Origin: an uncultured Clostridia bacterium
GTDB taxonomy: Bacteria > Bacillota > Clostridia > Monoglobales > Firm-18
Assembly (NCBI GenBank): GCA_937914775.1
Contig: CALDNB010000224.1
Location: 1-8,063 of the forward strand
Length of the DNA: 8,063 nucleotides
Direction of reading: 5' to 3'
The notes below the pieces were generated by a model. The model was not told the origin of the DNA. It saw nothing but the letters and a program-made list of their open reading frames with translations, and did no database searches. The translations under genes were made by a program, and so were the position numbers. Positions 6,016 to 8,063 of the stretch are shown here, piece after piece (position 1 is the stretch's first letter; each line of letters opens with the position of its first letter).

Positions 6016-7431
6016 ATGCGTAAAACAAAAATTGTATGTACTATAGGACCCGCAAGTGAATCAGAAGAAACTCTTATTGGTTTATGCAAAGTAGGAATGA
6101 ATGTTGCAAGACTTAACTTTTCTCACGGTACTTACGACGAGCACCAAAAGAGAATTGATATGATAAAAAAAGTTCGCGAAGACCTTAATTTGCCTATAGC
6201 AATTATGCTTGACACAAAAGGACCCGAATATAGAATTAAAACTTTCGAAAACGACAAAATCTTTTTAAATGAGGGCGATAAATTCACCTTTACAACTAAA
6301 GAATTAATAGGAAACGAGCACATTGTTTCAGTTACATATCCAAACCTTGCAAAAGAATTGTCCAAAGGGGACACAATTCTCCTTAACAACGGACTTATTT
6401 ACTTTGAGGTAGAAAATACCACCGATACAGAAATAAATTGTAAAGTTATTGTAGGCGGAGAATTATCAAACAGAAAAAGTATGAGTTTTCCAGGCAAGGT
6501 TATGAAGCAAAAATACTTGTCAGAACAGGATAAACAAGATATTGAGTTTGGTATAAAGAACGGCGTTGATTACATTGCCTGTTCCTTTGTTTCAAATAAG
6601 CAGGACTTAATTGATGTCCATAATCATTTAAAATCTTTAAACGCCGACAACACAGAACTTATTGCAAAAATAGAAAACCAGTCAGGCTTTGATAACATTG
6701 ACGAAATTTGTGAAAAGTGCGACGGTATTATGGTAGCACGAGGCGATATGGGTGTAGAAGTTCCCTTTGACTTGTTGCCGTCAATACAGAAAAAACTTAT
6801 TACAAAGTGCCGATTACTTGGCAAAAGAGTAATTACCGCTACAGAAATGTTGGAATCAATGATTACTAACCCACGTCCCACAAGAGCAGAGATTTCTGAC
6901 GTGGCAAACGCCGTTTATGACGGAACAAGTGCAGTAATGCTGTCAGGAGAAACTGCAGCAGGTAAATATCCTGTAGAAACAGTTAAAACGATGGCAAAAA
7001 TAATAGAAACAACCGAATGTAATATTCATTACATAAAAAGACTGCACAACGCTGAATTCCGCATAAAAAACGAAGTTGACGCCATTTCTCACTCCGCTTG
7101 CGGAATGGCTATTGACCTTGATGCAAAGGCAATTGTTGCATGGTCAATTTCAGGAATGACTGCACGAATGGTATCACGTTTTCGTCCACCGATGCCTATA
7201 ATCGGATTAACAACTGATAAAAGAACGTGGCGGAGACTTGCTCTTTCCTGGGGCGTAATTCCTGCCATGTGCGAAAAGTACCCTTCAACAGATGTGCTGT
7301 TTTACTCTGCAAAGAAAATAACAGAGAAAATACTGTCCCTTAATTCAAAGGACAAAATAGTAATAACAGGCGGTGTTACTACAGGTGAATCAGGTAACAC
7401 CAACATAATCAAAATTGAAACAGTTGAATAA
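6016..7431 (+). CDS. pyk: Pyruvate kinase
   Basis: Glycolytic enzyme converting phosphoenolpyruvate and ADP to pyruvate and ATP in the cytoplasm. The 471 residues match the short form, without the extra C-terminal phosphotransferase-like domain of Bacillus enzymes. Key residues are in place: R32, N34 and S36 in ARLNFSHG; D66-T67-K68-G69-P70-E71; catalytic K218 and metal-binding E220 in AKIEN; D244 in ARGDMG; and T276 in ITATEM. E71 corresponds to the glutamate found in potassium-dependent enzymes. The mobile B domain is divergent: ILLNNGLI (121-128) replaces the usual DDG, and the segment at 150-168 that normally reads like KGVNLPG is SNRKSMSFPG. The C domain at about 345-471 is complete. The ribosome site is weak (AGTAGG ending 10 nt before the ATG). 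Its own promoter and terminator make it a single-gene unit. Confidence 0.97.
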   Translation: MRKTKIVCTIGPASESEETLIGLCKVGMNVARLNFSHGTYDEHQKRIDMIKKVREDLNLPIAIMLDTKGPEYRIKTFENDKIFLNEGDKFTFTTKELIGNEHIVSVTYPNLAKELSKGDTILLNNGLIYFEVENTTDTEINCKVIVGGELSNRKSMSFPGKVMKQKYLSEQDKQDIEFGIKNGVDYIACSFVSNKQDLIDVHNHLKSLNADNTELIAKIENQSGFDNIDEICEKCDGIMVARGDMGVEVPFDLLPSIQKKLITKCRLLGKRVITATEMLESMITNPRPTRAEISDVANAVYDGTSAVMLSGETAAGKYPVETVKTMAKIIETTECNIHYIKRLHNAEFRIKNEVDAISHSACGMAIDLDAKAIVAWSISGMTARMVSRFRPPMPIIGLTTDKRTWRRLALSWGVIPAMCEKYPSTDVLFYSAKKITEKILSLNSKDKIVITGGVTTGESGNTNIIKIETVE

Positions 7432-7441
7432 TTTGTAATTA

Positions 7442-7469
7442 AAAAAACTCCCCGTACGGGGAGTTTTTT
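7442..7469 (+). terminator. Palindromic terminator of pyk
   Basis: CTCCCC-GTAC-GGGGAG (7448-7463), flanked by six As on the left and six Ts on the right, gives a fully symmetric hairpin. It starts 10 nt after the pyk stop. Being symmetric it can terminate on both strands. Confidence 0.93.
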
Positions 7470-7489
7470 GTTGGTGCGAACAACAGGAC
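7465..7489 (-). repeat. Direct-repeat copy of the tRNA-Leu 3' end
   Basis: These 25 bases are identical to 7669-7693, in the same orientation and 204 bp away. On the minus strand the copy covers part of the T-arm, the acceptor 3' strand TGTTCGC, ACCA and the following ACAAAAA. A further shared 9-mer, CGAAGCAAT on the minus strand (7494-7502 here, 7709-7717 in the tRNA), suggests homology once ran further, with a net 11-nt loss through the T-arm. Confidence 0.85.
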
Positions 7490-7566
7490 GTATATTGCTT
7501 CGCAATCTACCTTGCTTGACGACCCAAGCCCTTGGCTTCGGTACCCGTCTGCGCACCACTCACCTA

Positions 7567-7591
7567 TAAAACAGTCCCCCGGACTGTTTTA
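7567..7591. repeat. Perfect 11-bp hairpin
   Basis: TAAAACAGTCC and GGACTGTTTTA pair perfectly around a CCC loop (7578-7580). The A/T ends on both sides make it terminator-like on either strand, although no gene ends here. Confidence 0.75.
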
Positions 7592-7643
7592 CTTAACGGT
7601 TCGTGCCTTCTTAAGGTTCAAGTCCTCTAAATCTATTACCAAC

Positions 7644-7673
7644 AAAAAAACTTCCCTGTTGGGAAGTCTTTTT
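7644..7673 (-). terminator. Bidirectional terminator after tRNA-Leu
   Basis: ACTTCCC (minus strand, 7661-7667) pairs with GGGAAGT (7650-7656) around a 4-nt loop and is followed by seven Ts on the minus strand. On the plus strand CTTTTT follows. It lies 8 nt beyond the encoded CCA of the tRNA. Confidence 0.88.
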
Positions 7674-7675
7674 GT

Positions 7676-7762
7676 TGGTGCGAACAACAGGACTTGAACC
7701 TGCACCGAATTGCTTCGACCAGCCCCTCAAGCTGGCGTGTCTGCCTATTCCACCATGTTCGC
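7676..7762 (-). tRNA. tRNA-Leu (anticodon GAG)
   Basis: An 87-nt minus-strand gene with encoded CCA. The acceptor GCGAACA (7756-7762) pairs with TGTTCGC (7680-7686), followed by discriminator A and CCA at 7676-7678. The D-arm carries the leucine-type TGGTGGAATAGGCAGACACG. Anticodon stem CCAGC/GCTGG holds loop TTGAGGG, with GAG at 7726-7728 read as the complement. A long variable arm CGAA-GCAA-TTCG marks a class II tRNA, and the T-loop is TTCAAGT. It reads CUC and CUU codons. The gene lies 33 nt after an ABC transporter gene with no clear promoter of its own, so co-transcription and processing are likely. Confidence 0.96.
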
Positions 7763-7767
7763 ATATA

Positions 7768-7789
7768 TGGTCTCTGGTTAGAGAGACCA
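7768..7789 (-). other. Hairpin between the ABC gene and tRNA-Leu
   Basis: TGGTCTCT and AGAGACCA form a perfect 8-bp stem with a 6-nt loop, starting 5 nt before the tRNA 5' end on the minus strand. The bases after it are ATATA, not a T-run. It is therefore a poor intrinsic terminator and could instead be a processing or stability element on a shared transcript. Confidence 0.6.
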
Positions 7790-7795
7790 AAATAT

Positions 7796-8063
7796 TTAAT
7801 TCTTAAAAGTAAGCAGTTCTTTAAATGCACCGTCATTTTTAGACAGTTCTTCAAAAGTTCCTTCTTCCACTATTTTGCCGTCTTTAAACACCAGTATTCT
7901 GTCAACGTTTCTTATAGTTGTAAGCCTGTGCGCAACAATTAAAACTGTATGAGTTTTCATTAGTTCTTCCATTGCCTGTTGAATTAACATTTCAGAAACG
8001 TTATCAAGAGCAGACGTAGCCTCATCAAAAATCAAAATGTCGGGATTACCTAAGATTGCTCTT
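7796..8063 (-). CDS. ABC exporter ATPase, C-terminal part only (runs off the window)
   Basis: The last 88 codons of an ATP-binding cassette protein; the 5' part lies beyond 8063 and the frame stays open to the edge. Visible landmarks are RAILGNP just after where the signature motif would sit, Walker B and catalytic Glu in ILIFDEATSALD, the D-loop SALDNVSE, and the switch histidine in VLIVAHRLTTI. The end DGKIVEEGTFEELSKNDGAF is typical of exporter-type (MDR/lipid-A-like) half transporters, which usually carry a membrane domain N-terminally. The substrate cannot be inferred. The stop at 7796-7798 is 33 nt upstream of tRNA-Leu in the same direction. Confidence 0.93.
   Translation of the reverse strand, partial: RAILGNPDILIFDEATSALDNVSEMLIQQAMEELMKTHTVLIVAHRLTTIRNVDRILVFKDGKIVEEGTFEELSKNDGAFKELLTFKN

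Larger units (their letters stand above)
7463..7651. repeat. Small patch with inverted ends, tRNA-derived sequence and hairpins
   Basis: About 190 bp bounded by short inverted ends: GTTTTTTGTTGGT at 7463-7475 and the complementary ACCAACAAAAAAAC at 7638-7651. Its left end copies the 3' end of the nearby tRNA-Leu. Inside, on the minus strand, are the hairpins ATTGC-GAA-GCAAT (7494-7506) and CCAAG-GG-CTTGG with outer GACG/CGTC, and the 11-bp hairpin at 7567-7591. It is more GC-rich than the surrounding DNA. No credible gene was seen. It may be a MITE-like element, a tRNA remnant or a structured RNA; I cannot decide. Confidence 0.5.

Noticed and set aside
7302..7559. 85-residue minus-strand frame with an Arg-rich N-terminus
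   Set aside because: It overlaps the end of pyk and its terminator in antisense and starts inside the tRNA-derived patch; a chance frame.
7512..7697. 61-residue plus-strand open frame across the intergenic patch
   Set aside because: It crosses hairpins, a terminator and the tRNA-Leu 3' end, has no ribosome site, and its product has no recognisable feature.
1..8063. CRISPR array, insertion sequence transposase or phage genes
   Set aside because: No regularly spaced repeats, transposase motifs or phage proteins were seen in any frame.

Overview
The window reads as AT-rich chromosomal DNA from a low-GC Gram-positive bacterium. A member of the Clostridia, perhaps a gut species, is my best guess. 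Support: strong AGGAGG-type ribosome sites, near-perfect sigma-A promoters, a cobalamin riboswitch of the transcription-terminating type, an ECF-type S component, a tandem-domain TrkA and a CCA-encoding tRNA gene. The exact taxon cannot be read from the sequence.

Layout from left to right. (1) 48-2735, minus strand: a potassium-uptake operon trkA-trkH, driven by a consensus promoter at 2771-2798. The trkH copy loses its C-terminal end, including the fourth selectivity-filter loop, where it runs into a very AT-rich stretch. Just beyond lie two DnaA-box-like 9-mers in inverted orientation. (2) 2795-3924, minus strand: a compact cobalamin-responsive unit made of promoter, about 100-nt cobalamin aptamer, antiterminator/terminator platform, a DUF4430 (transcobalamin-like) lipoprotein gene and an ECF S-component-like membrane protein gene that starts inside the preceding stop codon. 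(3) 3916-5019, minus strand: an ornithine cyclodeaminase/mu-crystallin family gene with its own terminator. That hairpin also holds the -35 box of the riboswitch promoter. (4) 5054-5954, plus strand: a divergent LysR-type regulator, the natural candidate regulator of the cyclodeaminase-family gene. (5) 5955-7469, plus strand: pyruvate kinase with an extended -10 promoter and a strong palindromic terminator. (6) 7463-7675: an odd intergenic patch with a 25-bp copy of the 3' end of the neighbouring tRNA, a perfect 11-bp hairpin, short inverted ends and a tRNA-like 3' remnant. (7) 7676-8063, minus strand: tRNA-Leu(GAG), preceded by the last part of an ABC exporter ATPase that runs off the window.

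How the genes fit together: the trk genes bring in potassium, and the pyruvate kinase keeps the glutamate typical of potassium-dependent enzymes, so the two are physiologically compatible but not linked by operon. The most informative unit is the riboswitch-lipoprotein-S-component operon. Regulation and both protein types point the same way, to capture and uptake of cobalamin or a related corrinoid through a shared ECF energising module encoded elsewhere. The least explained stretches are the tRNA-derived patch at 7463-7675 and the broken end of trkH at 1-104.
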